Of a DNA stretch of 44,585 bases, positions 17,398-29,458 are shown in pieces. Position 1 is the stretch's first letter; the number at the start of each line of letters is the position of its first letter. The position numbers were made by a program, and so were the translations under genes. The notes beneath the pieces are model-generated. The model saw nothing but the letters and a program-made list of their open reading frames with translations. It did no database searches and had not been told where the DNA came from. This DNA is from Campylobacter coli LMG 9860 (GTDB lineage: Bacteria > Campylobacterota > Campylobacteria > Campylobacterales > Campylobacteraceae), in contig NZ_AINS01000047.1 in the NCBI RefSeq assembly GCF_000254135.1, positions 1 to 44,585 of the forward strand, in the 5' to 3' direction.

Positions 17398-19346
17398 TAC
17401 TCTGCTTGTTTGCTTTCTTCTTTATGTTCTTCGTTTATTTCCTGCAAACGCGTAGGAAGATTGTTTTCATTTTCATAACTTTTGATAATATCTCTTACCT
17501 TAGCACCTTCTATGGTTTCTTCTTCATAAAGTGCTGCAACCATGGTTTCAATCGCACCCTTATAAGTATTTAAAGTGTCTTTAACATCTTTATAACGCTC
17601 ATCCAAAGTCTTTTTAACATAATCATCTAAAGATTCAGCCATTTTTTCAGAATAATCTTTTATAGTTTGGCCACCTGTTAAAAAAGTATTTCTTTGCTTT
17701 TCAAGCACCATCAAGCCTGCAATTTCACTCATACCATACATTGAAATCATAGCCTTGATAATATCTGTTGCTCTTTCAAGGTCATTGCTTGCACCGGTAG
17801 AAATTTCGCCTATAAATACCTCTTCTGCAGCACGCCCGCCCAAAAGCACATCAACTTCGGCAATAAGCTCATGCTTTTGCATTAAAAATTTATTTTCTTC
17901 AGGCGTATTGAGTGTATAACCAAGTGCAGCAAGCCCTCTAGGAATCACAGAAACCTTACTAACGCGTTTTGCACCCTTTGTAGTTTCAGCAATTAAAGCA
18001 TGTCCACATTCGTGATAAGTAATGATTTTCTTCTCTTTGTCGTTAATGCGACGTGATTTCTTTTCAAGGCCAGCTATAGCTCTTTCAACAGCTTCTACAA
18101 GATCATTTTGTTCTACATATTTTTTCGAATCCCTACCTGCTAAAAGCGCTGCTTCATTGATAATATTTGCAAGATCAGCTCCCGCAAGCCCTGCGGTTAA
18201 ACGCGCTATATCTTCTACTTTAACCTTTGGAGAAATTTTCACATCTTTCATATGCACTTTTAAAATATCACATCTACCTTTAAAATCAGGCTTATCAACC
18301 AAAACTTGACGATCAAATCTTCCTGGTCTTAAAAGGGCCGCATCCAAAACTTCAGGTCTATTAGTAGCTGCTAAAACAATTACTGGAGAACTTTCAGTCC
18401 CAAAACCATCCATTTCAGCTAAAAGCTGATTTAAAGTTTGTTCTCTTTCATCATTGCCACCCATCATACCGCTTGCGGCACGACTTTTACCTATGGCATC
18501 AATTTCATCGATAAATATAATAGCCGGAGCTTCTTTTTTTGCATTTTCAAATAAATCCCTCACACGAGAAGCACCCACACCCACAAACATTTCTATAAAA
18601 GATGAACCCGAAACGCTAAAAAATGGCACATCAGCTTCACCCGCTACTGCTTTTGCTAATAATGTTTTTCCTGTGCCCGGAGGTCCTACAAGCAATAAAC
18701 CTTTTGGAATTTTTGCACCAAGCTTAATGTATCTTTCTGGATATTTTAAAAAATCTACTATTTCCTTAACTTCTTCTTTTGCCTCTTCTACGCCCGCAAC
18801 ATCGTTAAATTTAACTTTTGGTTTTTCTGAATTTACAAGTTTTTTAGAGCTGCCTATACCAAGTATAGAACTTCCCATGTTTTTTTGCATACGACTTGCC
18901 AAAAACATCCAAATTCCAAAGAAAATAAATATAGGCAAAACCCAAGAAAATAAAATATCTGTAAACCAATTTGTTTCAGAATAAGCTCCATAAGCAATAT
19001 TCTTACTATCAAGCAAGTTTACAAATTCAGGATCATTAACTTTTTTAGTAGTATAGACTGTATTTTGAGCACTAGAAACTGCTTTTATAGTAGTTTGTCC
19101 TATACTTACTTGATTGATCTGTCCACTTTCAATAAGTTTTTTGAGTTCAGAATAAGGTACATTTTTGCTAACCTCAGTTCCATTTAAAGCACCACCTAAA
19201 GATCCATTGCCATCAAAAAATCCCTTAAAGACAATTATCATAACAATAGCAAAAATCGCAAAAATAAAAATTGGATTCTTGTTGAAAAAGTTATTGCCCT
19301 GCGGATTACCCTTATTGTTAGGAGCATTGTTGTTATTATTCATCAT
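17397..19346 (-). CDS. ftsH: FtsH, membrane-bound ATP-dependent zinc metalloprotease
   Basis: Degrades misfolded membrane proteins and selected cytoplasmic regulators. An asparagine-rich N-terminus (residues 2–26) leads to a first membrane helix (about 24–43). A periplasmic domain follows, a second helix (about 131–151), the AAA+ module with Walker A GPPGTGKT at 221–228 and Walker B FIDEID, the SRH, and the zinc site HECGH near 446. It is 649 residues, the family norm. Two ATGs lie in tandem. The first overlaps prmA as ATGA, and an AAAGGA site serves both. It belongs to the run starting at cheY. Confidence 0.96.
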   Translation of the reverse strand: MMNNNNNAPNNKGNPQGNNFFNKNPIFIFAIFAIVMIIVFKGFFDGNGSLGGALNGTEVSKNVPYSELKKLIESGQINQVSIGQTTIKAVSSAQNTVYTTKKVNDPEFVNLLDSKNIAYGAYSETNWFTDILFSWVLPIFIFFGIWMFLASRMQKNMGSSILGIGSSKKLVNSEKPKVKFNDVAGVEEAKEEVKEIVDFLKYPERYIKLGAKIPKGLLLVGPPGTGKTLLAKAVAGEADVPFFSVSGSSFIEMFVGVGASRVRDLFENAKKEAPAIIFIDEIDAIGKSRAASGMMGGNDEREQTLNQLLAEMDGFGTESSPVIVLAATNRPEVLDAALLRPGRFDRQVLVDKPDFKGRCDILKVHMKDVKISPKVKVEDIARLTAGLAGADLANIINEAALLAGRDSKKYVEQNDLVEAVERAIAGLEKKSRRINDKEKKIITYHECGHALIAETTKGAKRVSKVSVIPRGLAALGYTLNTPEENKFLMQKHELIAEVDVLLGGRAAEEVFIGEISTGASNDLERATDIIKAMISMYGMSEIAGLMVLEKQRNTFLTGGQTIKDYSEKMAESLDDYVKKTLDERYKDVKDTLNTYKGAIETMVAALYEEETIEGAKVRDIIKSYENENNLPTRLQEINEEHKEESKQAE

Positions 19347-20191
19347 TTTTCCTTTGTTTTATTTTTATATACCAAAGAGCACCATTCATTGATTTGCATT
19401 TCATCAATAAGCTCTAAATCCTGAAATTTTTCTTTTACTCTTGTTTTATACTTATCCAAAATTCCAGATAAGATAAGTATAGCATTATCTTCTAAATGCT
19501 TTTTAATATCTTTTTCTAAAATCAAAATCACATCAGCAATTATATTTGCAACCACCAAATCATATAATCCCTCTGCCTTATCTACAGAACCATGCCAAGC
19601 TTGTGCGAAATTTACATTATTTAACTTTGCATTGTCTAAGGCACTTTCAATAGCCAAATCATCAGTATCGCAAATTTCAACTTTGCATCCTAATTTTGCC
19701 ATAACAATGGCTAAGATACCGCTTCCACAGCCTATATCTAAAGATCTTGAATTATTTTTAGCAAATTTTTGTAGAAATTTTACACAGCCATAAGTGCTTT
19801 CATGATGCCCAGAACCAAAAGCTAAAGCAGGATTGATTTTAATATTGAGATAATTTTCTTTTTCTTCTTGCCAAGTAGTATGAATATAAATATTATCAAT
19901 TAAAATGGGCTTTATTCCTTTTTTATATTCTTCCACCCAGTCTTTATTTTCTTTTTTTTCAATGCTTTTATGAAGTATAATATTTTCTTTTAAATTGAAT
20001 CTTTGACTTAATTTTTGGGCAAAAATTTCAATTGCCCAAGCAAGCTCTTCTAAATTTTCTTCCGAGCGTATATAAATACCATTATCTTTTTCTTCTATAG
20101 CGTCTACACCCAAATCGAAAACAAAATCAAGAAATAAATTTTTATACTGCTCTTGAATTTCAAGAAACAGTTCATAATAAAATTTTTGCAT
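19343..20191 (-). CDS. prmA: ribosomal protein L11 methyltransferase
   Basis: Uses S-adenosylmethionine to trimethylate ribosomal protein L11. The C-terminal Rossmann domain has the SAM-binding DIGCGSGILAI near residue 152. LVVANIIADVI matches the family's NPPY-like NxxA/I motif, and NPALAFGSGHHEST is the conserved PrmA block just before. The N-terminal third is the L11-recognition domain, less conserved. At 282 residues it is of normal length. It starts 13 bases after the cheY stop. Confidence 0.92.
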   Translation of the reverse strand: MQKFYYELFLEIQEQYKNLFLDFVFDLGVDAIEEKDNGIYIRSEENLEELAWAIEIFAQKLSQRFNLKENIILHKSIEKKENKDWVEEYKKGIKPILIDNIYIHTTWQEEKENYLNIKINPALAFGSGHHESTYGCVKFLQKFAKNNSRSLDIGCGSGILAIVMAKLGCKVEICDTDDLAIESALDNAKLNNVNFAQAWHGSVDKAEGLYDLVVANIIADVILILEKDIKKHLEDNAILILSGILDKYKTRVKEKFQDLELIDEMQINEWCSLVYKNKTKEK

Positions 20192-20204
20192 TAATTATTA
20201 AAAA

Positions 20205-20597
20205 TTACTCAGCTTCAGAGTCTCCGTTGCCGGTACCTAAAACATCTTCAAGTTTTTCTTTTAATACTTGTGGAGTAAAAGGCTTAACTATATAATTGTT
20301 TACCCCTGCTTTTAAGGCAGTAATCACCTCAGCCTTGCCCCCTTCGGTAGTAACCATAATAATAGGCATATCTTCATATTTTTTTTCTGCTCTTACTTTT
20401 TTAACAAGCTCTAAGCCATTCATCTCAGGCATATTCCAATCAGTAATTAGAATTTTAATATCTTCGTTTTTTTCAAGTAAATCCCAAGCTTCAACTCCAT
20501 GTTCAGCTTCAAGAACATCATTATGTCCGAGTCTTGTTAGGGTATTTTTTATAATCCTTCTCATAGTAGAACTGTCATCAACAACTAACAATTTCAC
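20205..20597 (-). CDS. cheY: chemotaxis response regulator CheY
   Basis: A single-domain receiver of 130 residues that carries the chemotaxis signal from CheA to the flagellar switch. D7/D8 bind Mg2+, the phosphoacceptor is D53 (ITDWNMPEMNG), with T83/T84 and K105 completing the site. The start is GTG at 20595–20597, chosen because it yields the canonical MKLLVVDDSS and is preceded by AAAGGA. It heads the run into prmA, ftsH, the psd-like gene and pssA, so chemotaxis and envelope genes share a transcript. Confidence 0.97.
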   Translation of the reverse strand: MKLLVVDDSSTMRRIIKNTLTRLGHNDVLEAEHGVEAWDLLEKNEDIKILITDWNMPEMNGLELVKKVRAEKKYEDMPIIMVTTEGGKAEVITALKAGVNNYIVKPFTPQVLKEKLEDVLGTGNGDSEAE

Positions 20598-20686
20598 AAT
20601 TTCGTCCTTTCAAAATTTTCATAAATTTTATATATTGTATCCTTTTTAGCCTTATTAATCAAGTTTCTAAAAAATTTTAAAAGTGA

Positions 20687-20695
20687 ATTATAGCA
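20687..20695 (-). promoter_or_regulatory. cheY promoter, extended -10
   Basis: TGCTATAAT on the minus strand lies in the 214-base gap between pglF and cheY, giving a leader of about 80 bases. A second weaker -10 (TACAAT) sits at 20634–20639. I see nothing else in this gap. It is where pglG lies in C. jejuni. Confidence 0.6.
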
Positions 20696-20811
20696 TTTTT
20701 TACTATATTTTTCTTTAATTTTTTTTATAAAAATGATTGTTTTTTAATTTTTTAATCCAAAATTTCATAAAGAATTTCAGTAAAATCAAACTTTAATATA
20801 TTAAAATAATA

Positions 20812-22584
20812 TTAATTACCATCTTTATTATGATTAAATTCAGGAACTATTTCTTTTAAAATTTCAGCTATATTTTGGCAATCTTGCAATTTTTTAATAT
20901 AATCATTTAAAATTTGAATATCCATCTTTTCATTTTTAGTAACAAAAATACTCTCATATTCTGTCTTTGCATCATTCTCATCGATTAGCAATTCTTCAAA
21001 AAGCTTTTCTCCACGTCTTAAACCTGTGATTTTTATCTCTAAGTCTTCTCGGTTGGATAGAATAAGCATTTTTTTAGCCAAGTCCATAATCTTAACCGGC
21101 TCGCCCATATCCAGCACAAAAAGCTCACCCCCTTTTGCGATAGCTCCAGCTTGCAAAACAAGCTGCACTGCTTCACTTACTAGCATAAAATAACGCACTA
21201 TATCAGGGTGAGTTAAGGTTAATGGCTCATTATTTGCAATTTGAGCTTTAAATTTAGGTATCACACTTCCACTTGATCCTAAAACATTTCCAAAGCGCAC
21301 ACAAGAAACTTCAAAATTTTCATCACTCGAATTTAAGGTATAAAGCTCACATACTCTTTTAGTGCATCCCATGATATTTGTTGGACGTACCGCCTTATCT
21401 GTACTTATCATAACAAATTTTTTTACTTTATTTTTTTTAGCTACATCGCATAGAGTTTTAGTACCTACGATATTATTAAGCACAGCAGAATGCGGATTTT
21501 GCTCACAAAGAGGCACATGCTTATAAGCAGCTGCATGCAAGATCAATTCAGGCTTATACTCCTTAATAATCTCATCTAAACTTTGCTCGTCTAAAATACT
21601 AAGCAAAACAGGGGTAATTTTTTCTTTATATAAGCTTAAATCTTCATTAATCTTATAAAGATTAAATTCGCTATGATCAAGCATTATAAGATGTTTTGCA
21701 CCAAATTTAATACACTGCTTACAAAGCTCACTTCCTATAGTTCCGCCTGCGCCACTTACCAAAACTACTTTATCTTTTAAAAATGAAGCCACAGCACTAT
21801 CATCTAAATCTTTAGGTTTTCTAGCAAGCAAATCTTCTATGCTGATATCTCTTGCTTCATTTCTTGTAAAAGAAAAAATCTTAACATCACTGATTCCATA
21901 AGCAATAAGCTCTTCAAACAAAGCTTTAAGCTCAGCTTGATCTAGTTTTAAAGCTATAATAGCAGTTTTAACACCTTCATTGACATAATCTTTAATTTTA
22001 CTTTTATCTTCAACGATAAATTTATCGCAATATGTTCCTATAAGCTCTCTTCTAGCATCTACAACACCCACAGGAAAAAGACCCAAAGAGCCTTCCTTTG
22101 CTCCCTTTAGCAAATGCAAAGCCTTTGAAGTAGCACCCACCACTATACAAGGAGTTTCTTCTTCTTTTGCGCGGGAAGGCTTAAAGTCTATAAGCATTCT
22201 TTTAGAAATTCTTAAAGTGCCTACAAACATATAAGAAAGAATAAGATCAATACCTATAACCGAACGCGGGAAAGGATTGAAAAAATCATCGTAAAAATAA
22301 AAGATCAACAAAAAACAAATTTCAGCCAAAACCAAAGCAAAAAATATCTTTCTTGCTTCACTTAAGGAAAAAAACCGCCATGCCACCTTATAAATTCTAA
22401 AAATAAATAAAAAAGCTATTTTTAAAACCAGTAAAATAAGTCCCGCTTTAATCATACCCTCATAAAAAATACTAGGAATTTCCCCGCTAAAACGCAAAGA
22501 AAAAGCTAAAAATATAGAGAGTATAAACAAAAATGCATCAAAACATAAGAAAAAAATCAGCCTTTTGCTTTTATAAAAATCCAT
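20812..22584 (-). CDS. pglF: UDP-GlcNAc 4,6-dehydratase (PglF)
   Basis: First step of UDP-N,N'-diacetylbacillosamine synthesis, on the inner membrane. Four N-terminal hydrophobic helices (about 10–125) precede a first Rossmann-like domain with [11 protein letters not shown] and a second, catalytic SDR domain with GAGGTIGSE near residue 283 and [13 protein letters not shown], where the usual SDR tyrosine is replaced by Met as known for PglF. I chose the ATG at 22584. It gives 590 residues, matching C. jejuni as I recall, and has an AAAGG site seven bases upstream. A second ATG at 22587 and a TTG at 22590 are alternatives. It is the last pgl gene here. Confidence 0.94.
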   Translation of the reverse strand: MDFYKSKRLIFFLCFDAFLFILSIFLAFSLRFSGEIPSIFYEGMIKAGLILLVLKIAFLFIFRIYKVAWRFFSLSEARKIFFALVLAEICFLLIFYFYDDFFNPFPRSVIGIDLILSYMFVGTLRISKRMLIDFKPSRAKEEETPCIVVGATSKALHLLKGAKEGSLGLFPVGVVDARRELIGTYCDKFIVEDKSKIKDYVNEGVKTAIIALKLDQAELKALFEELIAYGISDVKIFSFTRNEARDISIEDLLARKPKDLDDSAVASFLKDKVVLVSGAGGTIGSELCKQCIKFGAKHLIMLDHSEFNLYKINEDLSLYKEKITPVLLSILDEQSLDEIIKEYKPELILHAAAYKHVPLCEQNPHSAVLNNIVGTKTLCDVAKKNKVKKFVMISTDKAVRPTNIMGCTKRVCELYTLNSSDENFEVSCVRFGNVLGSSGSVIPKFKAQIANNEPLTLTHPDIVRYFMLVSEAVQLVLQAGAIAKGGELFVLDMGEPVKIMDLAKKMLILSNREDLEIKITGLRRGEKLFEELLIDENDAKTEYESIFVTKNEKMDIQILNDYIKKLQDCQNIAEILKEIVPEFNHNKDGN

Positions 22585-22586
22585 CA

Positions 22587-23750
<1,164 letters not shown>

Positions 23751-23857
23751 TTATCCTTTATTATAAACAGTGATTTTACTAAGATGATGTATTTTATCTA
23801 AAATAATTTACTAAGTATCAAACATTAAAAATTCTTTTGCAATCAAAGCTTATTTTT

Positions 23858-23863
23858 ATTATA
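23858..23863 (-). promoter_or_regulatory. candidate internal promoter for pglE–pglF
   Basis: An exact TATAAT on the minus strand lies about 110 bases upstream of the pglE start, in the 154-base gap after pglD. A second -10-like TAAAAT is nearer the gene. The gap sits where wlaJ is found in C. jejuni, and I see no coding remnant in it. Confidence 0.4.
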
Positions 23864-23901
23864 TCTTAAGATTAAAAGTAATTTTTTAAGGATTAAAATA
23901 T

Positions 23902-24489
23902 CTACATTCTTTTTGCAGGCACTCCCACAAAAACACCCTTTTCGCTTTGACTTTTCACTAAAGTCGCCCCACCCCCTAAAATGCTATCATCTGCCAAACT
24001 TAAATTTGGCAAAACACAAGAATTAATCCCTAAAAAACAATTTTTGCCAATTTTGACATTTCCTGCACACTTAGCCCCAACGCTTATATGGGAAAACTCA
24101 CCCACCTCACATTCATGCTCTATCACGCTTGAAGTATTTAAAATCACGCCTTTTTTGATTTTTGCTTTTGCATTTACTACCACATAAGGCATTATTAAAA
24201 TTCCAGCATCTTCTGTTATATCCGCACTTTGGCTAATAATCGCACTTTTGTGGATAAGATTTACGATCTTAAAGCCACTGTCTGAAATTTGGTTAAAAAG
24301 CTTTTTTCTTATTTCATTATTTCCAATAGCTATGAAAATATCATATTTTGGCAAAGAGCTTTCAAATTTTTTACCCTTAAAATCATCTAAAAAAATACAT
24401 TCTTTATAGCCCAAATTCGTAGCGACATCAGCACAAACAAGCCCATGTCCGCTCGCACCATAAATGTAAATTTTTTCAGTTCTTGCCAT
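23902..24489 (-). CDS. pglD: UDP-4-amino-sugar acetyltransferase (PglD)
   Basis: Acetylates the PglE product to give UDP-diNAcBac. An N-terminal nucleotide-binding part ([12 protein letters not shown] at 8–19) is followed by a left-handed beta-helix of hexapeptide repeats (about 85–190) with the catalytic H125 in [10 protein letters not shown] set the start at the ATG at 24487–24489, giving [10 protein letters not shown] and 195 residues as in C. jejuni. A GGAG site lies upstream, and a longer frame starting seven codons earlier has no such support. The start overlaps the end of pglC by 14 bases. Confidence 0.95.
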   Translation of the reverse strand: MARTEKIYIYGASGHGLVCADVATNLGYKECIFLDDFKGKKFESSLPKYDIFIAIGNNEIRKKLFNQISDSGFKIVNLIHKSAIISQSADITEDAGILIMPYVVVNAKAKIKKGVILNTSSVIEHECEVGEFSHISVGAKCAGNVKIGKNCFLGINSCVLPNLSLADDSILGGGATLVKSQSEKGVFVGVPAKRM

Positions 24490-25078
24490 TAAATTTCTCC
24501 GTTGTAACATGACCTTCTTTGCTTACTCCGCTTCTTTTTAAAACCTTTAAGGCTGTTAAGAACATGATTTTTAAATCTAGTAGAAAAGAAATATTTTTTA
24601 CATAATACACATCAAGTTCAAATTTTTTTTGCCAAGAAATCGCATTTCTACCATTTACCTGTGCCCATCCTGTGATACCAGGACGCACTTTATGGCGGAG
24701 TTTTTGCTCTTCATTGTAAAGGGGTAAGTATTCTACTAAAAGAGGTCTTGGACCCACAAAACTCATATCACCCTTTAATACATTAAAAAGCTGTAAAAGC
24801 TCATCTAAGCTTAAACTTCTAACAATCTTCCCAAAAGCCTTCAAACGCAACTCATCACTTAAGAGCTCACCCTTTTCATCTCTTTCATCACTCATGGTTT
24901 TAAATTTATAAATTTTAAAAATTTTTTCATTTAAACCTGGACGATTTTGAGTAAAAATCACACTACCTTGAGTTATTTTTAAAAGCAAAGCAGTGATTAA
25001 AATAAGAGGCGAAAAAAGCACCAAAAGAAACAAAGCCAAAACAAAATCAAAAATTCTTTTTATCCATTTCTCATACAT
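24476..25078 (-). CDS. pglC: phosphoglycosyl transferase PglC
   Basis: Starts the lipid-linked glycan by moving phospho-diNAcBac from UDP to undecaprenyl phosphate. It is a small monotopic bacterial sugar transferase of 200 residues with one N-terminal re-entrant hydrophobic helix (about 10–33), then [13 protein letters not shown], the catalytic Asp-Glu in [19 protein letters not shown], and [13 protein letters not shown]. It is almost identical to the C. jejuni protein as I recall. It overlaps pglA by eight bases. Confidence 0.96.
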   Translation of the reverse strand: MYEKWIKRIFDFVLALFLLVLFSPLILITALLLKITQGSVIFTQNRPGLNEKIFKIYKFKTMSDERDEKGELLSDELRLKAFGKIVRSLSLDELLQLFNVLKGDMSFVGPRPLLVEYLPLYNEEQKLRHKVRPGITGWAQVNGRNAISWQKKFELDVYYVKNISFLLDLKIMFLTALKVLKRSGVSKEGHVTTEKFNGKN

Positions 25079-26201
25079 TTTTAATCACCCTATCATAAAG
25101 TTCTAAATAACGCTGCGCGATAACATTTTCATCGTATTGTAAAGCATCCTTAGCTGCATTTTTACCTAGATTGATTCTTAAACTTTCATCTTCTAATAAA
25201 ACTTGTATTTTTTCTATTAAATCTTTACTATCTTTGGTCTTAGCCCAAAGCCCATCATAAGCATTTGAAATTGCCTCAACACAACCCTCACAATCACTTA
25301 CTACAATAACTTTGCCACAAGCTTTCGCCTCTAAAACACTTACTGGAAATCCTTCTTTATAGCTTGGCAAAACAAAGATATCGCAATTTTGCAAAAGTTC
25401 TACTATATCACTTCTAGCACCCAAATAAAAAACCTTGCCTGAATTTAAAAATTCCAAACTCGCACAAGAAGGATTATCATCTCTTCCGCCCACTAAAACA
25501 AAATTTACCCTATCTTTTAAATACTCTGCACTTTCATAAAATTCTTTTACACCTTTATGCCACAAAGCCCTAGCTATCATCAAAACAATAGGCTTTTCAT
25601 CAATTTTTAAATTTTGCCAAAAAGCTTTTTTAGCTTCTTGCTCCACTCTCATAGGAAAGAATTTTTTAAGATTGATACCCACGGATTTAATCACGCAAAT
25701 TTTATTTTCCTTAAGTCCTAAATTTCGCATAAAATCCGCATTAGCTTGATTTACAAAGATGAAAGAATCAGCGATTTTAAAACTAAGTTTATAAAGAGTA
25801 TTGATAACAAAACGCACTAAATTTGCTTTAAAACCCTTGTCTATATAAAAAGATCCAAGTCCCTCAACAAGACCGATTTTATAAGGAATTTTGGCATATT
25901 TTGCAGCTATTAAACCAAAGGTATTGCTCTTATGAGCTCCACTTTGCAAAAGATCCAAATTTAAGTTTTTTAAAACATTTTTAAGATGTAAAAAATTTTT
26001 AAAAACAATTAAAGGATTTAAACTCGCTCTTGAAAGCTCATAAACAACGATATTTAAATTTAAAGCCTTTAATTTTTCAGTATATTCATCTTGTGGCACT
26101 ATGACAAAAACCTCATCTCCTCTTGCAATAAAAGCTTTAATTATAGGCAATCTAAAATGATATATACTTGCTCCTGCGTGAGTTAAAAAGCCTACTCTCA
26201 T
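25071..26201 (-). CDS. pglA: GalNAc transferase PglA (GT4)
   Basis: Adds the first alpha-1,3 GalNAc to undecaprenyl-diNAcBac on the cytoplasmic face. It is a GT-B, family 4 enzyme of 376 residues. The N-terminal domain begins [19 protein letters not shown], and the donor-binding domain has the [18 protein letters not shown] segment, whose glutamates bind the nucleotide sugar. The order in the operon (pglB, pglA, pglC in the reading direction) matches C. jejuni. Confidence 0.94.
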   Translation of the reverse strand: MRVGFLTHAGASIYHFRLPIIKAFIARGDEVFVIVPQDEYTEKLKALNLNIVVYELSRASLNPLIVFKNFLHLKNVLKNLNLDLLQSGAHKSNTFGLIAAKYAKIPYKIGLVEGLGSFYIDKGFKANLVRFVINTLYKLSFKIADSFIFVNQANADFMRNLGLKENKICVIKSVGINLKKFFPMRVEQEAKKAFWQNLKIDEKPIVLMIARALWHKGVKEFYESAEYLKDRVNFVLVGGRDDNPSCASLEFLNSGKVFYLGARSDIVELLQNCDIFVLPSYKEGFPVSVLEAKACGKVIVVSDCEGCVEAISNAYDGLWAKTKDSKDLIEKIQVLLEDESLRINLGKNAAKDALQYDENVIAQRYLELYDRVIKNV

Positions 26202-26212
26202 TGTAAAAACCT

Positions 26213-28357
26213 TTAAATTTTGAGTTTAAAAACTTTTGCATCTCTAGCATTAATCACTAAATCATACAAATTTTTATCATAATTTCCAAGGAAAAACATT
26301 TGCACATAAGCACTATTAAACATAGTTTTATCCATTAAAATAAACTGAGCATAAGGTATGGTGCTATCTTTAAGATAAAAAATATAAAATTGAGCCATAT
26401 CATCAATAGGAGTGATTTTATATTCACCTTGTTTGATAGAATTAATCTCTATGATACTATTTACGGATATAGTACTATTATTTATTTTAAAACTTCTAAA
26501 ATCATCACTTAATACAATACCATTGCTAAGATAAATTTCTCCATTTTTAACATCAAGTGGATAAGCTGCACTAAAAGTAAAAGGTTTATTTATCTCACCT
26601 GTCTCCAAATCCACAAAAGAAAAACTAGCCACAGTTGAAAAAATCAAAGACATTCTAGCTGGCATATAGATATACACATCGCGTGTTTTTGGCGTATTGA
26701 TTTTAAAATCAGGCTTGGAAAGCGAAGCTAAAAACAAATCCACATTATTTTGATTATAATCTTTCATCATGGCTTGTAAAAGATCATTTTTTAAAATATC
26801 ATTTAAAGGGGCGTAAAAACTTTTTTCTGTGTATTCTACACTAAGTCTTGCCATATTTGCAGCAGCCACTTGATCTTTACTTAGAACAAAAGATGGGAAA
26901 AAATTATCCTTGCCTAAATGCTTACCCCCATCAGCCAAAGTTTTAACATCGCTGTAATACCTAATAGGATATCCATAATCCCACCAAGCTACTACATAAT
27001 CTTCTCTTTGTGCAATTTTTTTAAGCTCATCTAATTTCGTAGCCTCATTTTGAGAAAAAACAGTTGGTGCTTTATAATTGTTGATATGATAGAACATAGG
27101 AATTAAACTTAAAAAAGTAAAAATAAAAACGCCTATATTGGCCCACCAATAGGTATTATTGTTTTTTTGTTTTCTTTCTTGCAAAAGACTCATTAAAAAA
27201 CCAAATCCAAGTGCTAAAACAGGTACTGCATAAATAGTAAAACGAAGTCCACTCTTAAGTGCTAAAAATCCTAAAGCTAACATCGGCAAAGCCAAAATCA
27301 TACTTTTATGTTTTCTAACAAGGAAAATAAAGCCGATTAAAGATACAAAAAATACAAGCTCGCTTCCGCTAATCCTTTGCATAAAAATACTTAAATCTAT
27401 ACTTTCTACCTCTTGTATGGTTTGATTTACATTAAAATACATAAAACCTTGAGCCAAATTTGCACTCTCATCACTTCTAAAAATATAAAATTTAAGTTGA
27501 TAGAGTATAGGATCAATTCCACCGCTTAGTATCAAAAATACCAAAGTTGCCAAACCTAAAATTCCAAGCAAAGCAAAGCTAAAACGCTTATTTTGCAAAA
27601 CAAAAAGACTAAAAAGTATGACAATGATGGCGCTTTGATAAAACCAAGGTATATTTGAAAGTGTGATAGAAGCTAGGATAATAGCCATATAAAGTGTTTT
27701 TTCTTTTATATGAAAAACCAAGGTATAAATAAAGAAAAGTCCTAGTAAAGCAACATTTAAAGTATAGCTTGATGGATACCACCAAAGATAAATTCCTACA
27801 AACAAAGGCAGTGCTATTAAAGATAATAAATCTTTTTTCAAAATCAGCCTTATCATAAAGAAAACTATCATCATTGCAAGAACTATAACAAGCATATCAG
27901 TATCATAATATCCGCTCATCGTGCGATTATAATAGCTATTAGCTATACTGGCTAGCAATGCTGCAACAAACCCCATTAAAGGGCGTTTGTATTCATTAGC
28001 AATCAAAATCAAAGGTATAACCACCAAAGAAGATAAAAAAGTACTGATATATATAAAAATGCTTTCTAAAGAAAAAGGAGTTATTTTATAAAACCAATAT
28101 GTGAGCGTTGAAAGCGAAGAACCATAATAACTCAAATCATTAGGTTGATGAAAACCCGCTATCATATCTCTTGCACCCTCTGCAAAAGCATATCCATCAT
28201 TTGAGATAATCATAAGCTCGTTATTGAAAAAATATTCATTAAACTCACTTGCCCAAAAAATCCAATAAAACCTACATAAAACACTAAAGACATACGCTAA
28301 AATTATAAAAGCCAATAAAATAAAAGTTGGGTTTTTAAAGTATTCTTTTTTTAACAT
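26213..28357 (-). CDS. pglB: oligosaccharyltransferase PglB
   Basis: Transfers the finished heptasaccharide from the lipid carrier to asparagine in D/E-X-N-X-S/T sequons in the periplasm. The N-terminal part holds about 13 membrane helices (to residue about 430), with an early acidic catalytic loop in MSGYYDTDM. The periplasmic domain carries the STT3 signature WWDYG at 458–462 and the DK-type motif DKTMFNSAYVQM near the end, the bacterial acceptor-recognition feature. It is 714 residues. It differs from the C. jejuni protein as I recall at many positions, especially in the membrane part and around residues 385–410, which supports C. coli. Confidence 0.96.
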   Translation of the reverse strand: MLKKEYFKNPTFILLAFIILAYVFSVLCRFYWIFWASEFNEYFFNNELMIISNDGYAFAEGARDMIAGFHQPNDLSYYGSSLSTLTYWFYKITPFSLESIFIYISTFLSSLVVIPLILIANEYKRPLMGFVAALLASIANSYYNRTMSGYYDTDMLVIVLAMMIVFFMIRLILKKDLLSLIALPLFVGIYLWWYPSSYTLNVALLGLFFIYTLVFHIKEKTLYMAIILASITLSNIPWFYQSAIIVILFSLFVLQNKRFSFALLGILGLATLVFLILSGGIDPILYQLKFYIFRSDESANLAQGFMYFNVNQTIQEVESIDLSIFMQRISGSELVFFVSLIGFIFLVRKHKSMILALPMLALGFLALKSGLRFTIYAVPVLALGFGFLMSLLQERKQKNNNTYWWANIGVFIFTFLSLIPMFYHINNYKAPTVFSQNEATKLDELKKIAQREDYVVAWWDYGYPIRYYSDVKTLADGGKHLGKDNFFPSFVLSKDQVAAANMARLSVEYTEKSFYAPLNDILKNDLLQAMMKDYNQNNVDLFLASLSKPDFKINTPKTRDVYIYMPARMSLIFSTVASFSFVDLETGEINKPFTFSAAYPLDVKNGEIYLSNGIVLSDDFRSFKINNSTISVNSIIEINSIKQGEYKITPIDDMAQFYIFYLKDSTIPYAQFILMDKTMFNSAYVQMFFLGNYDKNLYDLVINARDAKVFKLKI

Positions 28358-28360
28358 ATC

Positions 28361-29458
28361 TTATCCTAATAAATATTTTAAAGCATTGCGTGCGATTTTT
28401 GCTTTATCAAAATCAAGAGCCCTATCCTTGGCCTTTTTCTTATAAGCTTTTCTTAAATTTTCATCCTCGAGCATTGTTTTTAAGCCCATAAACATAGAAT
28501 TTTCATTATTTACTTCTACTAAAAGTCCAAATTCATCATCTCCAAAAAGCTCTCTTGCACCACTTCTATGATCAGTGCAAACCACCGCACAGCCACAAGC
28601 TAGACTTTCGATTAAAACATTTGAAAAACCCTCAAACACAGAAGCAAAAGCAAAAAATTCACACTTAGACATATATTTGTAAGGATTATTATCAAAGCCC
28701 AAAAGCAAAACTTTATCTTCTAAATTCAAGTCTTTAATCAAAGCCAAAAGCTCATCTTTTAGCACCCCCTCGCCTAAAATCACAAGCTTTAAATCTGTTT
28801 TTAATCTCGCATAAGCACGGATAAGCAAGGCATGATTTTTACCCTCATCAAGCCTTCCCACGCTTAAAATAAATTTATCCTTTAAGCTTATATCTTCAAG
28901 TGCTTTTTGTTCTATTTTTTCCAAATCTATAGCATTGTATAAAATTTCACATTTTGCTTTGTCAATTTTAAAATTACACAATAAATCTTCTAAATTTCCC
29001 TTAGAATTAGGCAAAATCAAATCAGCCCTTGGGTAAAGCAAAGTAATCAAAAGTTTATTGGCTAAAGAATTGAAATTGTTTTTAGCATACATCACGCTTG
29101 GAGTGGTACATTCGTTGATTACAAGGCGAGTTTTGTTGCCAAATATTTTTGCCATCAATGCAATATAATTAGGCCTATTTAAAAAAACAAATTCTGTATC
29201 GATATTTAATTTTTGGCAAAGTTTTTTATATTTTAAAGCTAAAAAAGGAAGTTTTAAAAATTTTAAAATAGGATTTTCACTAGGTTTTGAACGCTCTAAA
29301 AAATGGATTTTGCATTCAGAAATTTCATAAGAAATTTTATCATTCATTAAAATCAAATACACTTCAAATTTCAAACTTAAAATCGGAAGTAAAGTTGCCA
29401 CTACTCTTTCAGCACCCCCACTTCCTAAAGAATAAATAAAAATCGCTAATTTTTGCAT
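28361..29458 (-). CDS. pglJ: GalNAc transferase PglJ (GT4)
   Basis: Adds the second GalNAc to the growing lipid-linked glycan. It is a GT-B fold, family 4 protein of 365 residues with the N-terminal YSLGSGGAERVVATLLP and donor-site segment EGFSNVLIESLACGCAVV. It resembles PglH, whose N-terminus is similar. The order pglH–pglI–pglJ–pglB in the operon identifies it. It overlaps pglI by 13 bases and ends three bases before pglB. Confidence 0.92.
   Translation of the reverse strand: MQKLAIFIYSLGSGGAERVVATLLPILSLKFEVYLILMNDKISYEISECKIHFLERSKPSENPILKFLKLPFLALKYKKLCQKLNIDTEFVFLNRPNYIALMAKIFGNKTRLVINECTTPSVMYAKNNFNSLANKLLITLLYPRADLILPNSKGNLEDLLCNFKIDKAKCEILYNAIDLEKIEQKALEDISLKDKFILSVGRLDEGKNHALLIRAYARLKTDLKLVILGEGVLKDELLALIKDLNLEDKVLLLGFDNNPYKYMSKCEFFAFASVFEGFSNVLIESLACGCAVVCTDHRSGARELFGDDEFGLLVEVNNENSMFMGLKTMLEDENLRKAYKKKAKDRALDFDKAKIARNALKYLLG

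Noticed and set aside
18022-18984. Long open frames (95 and 176 residues) antisense to ftsH
   Set aside because: They lie wholly opposite strongly conserved FtsH coding sequence, and their translations are low-complexity with no ribosome site or family pattern.
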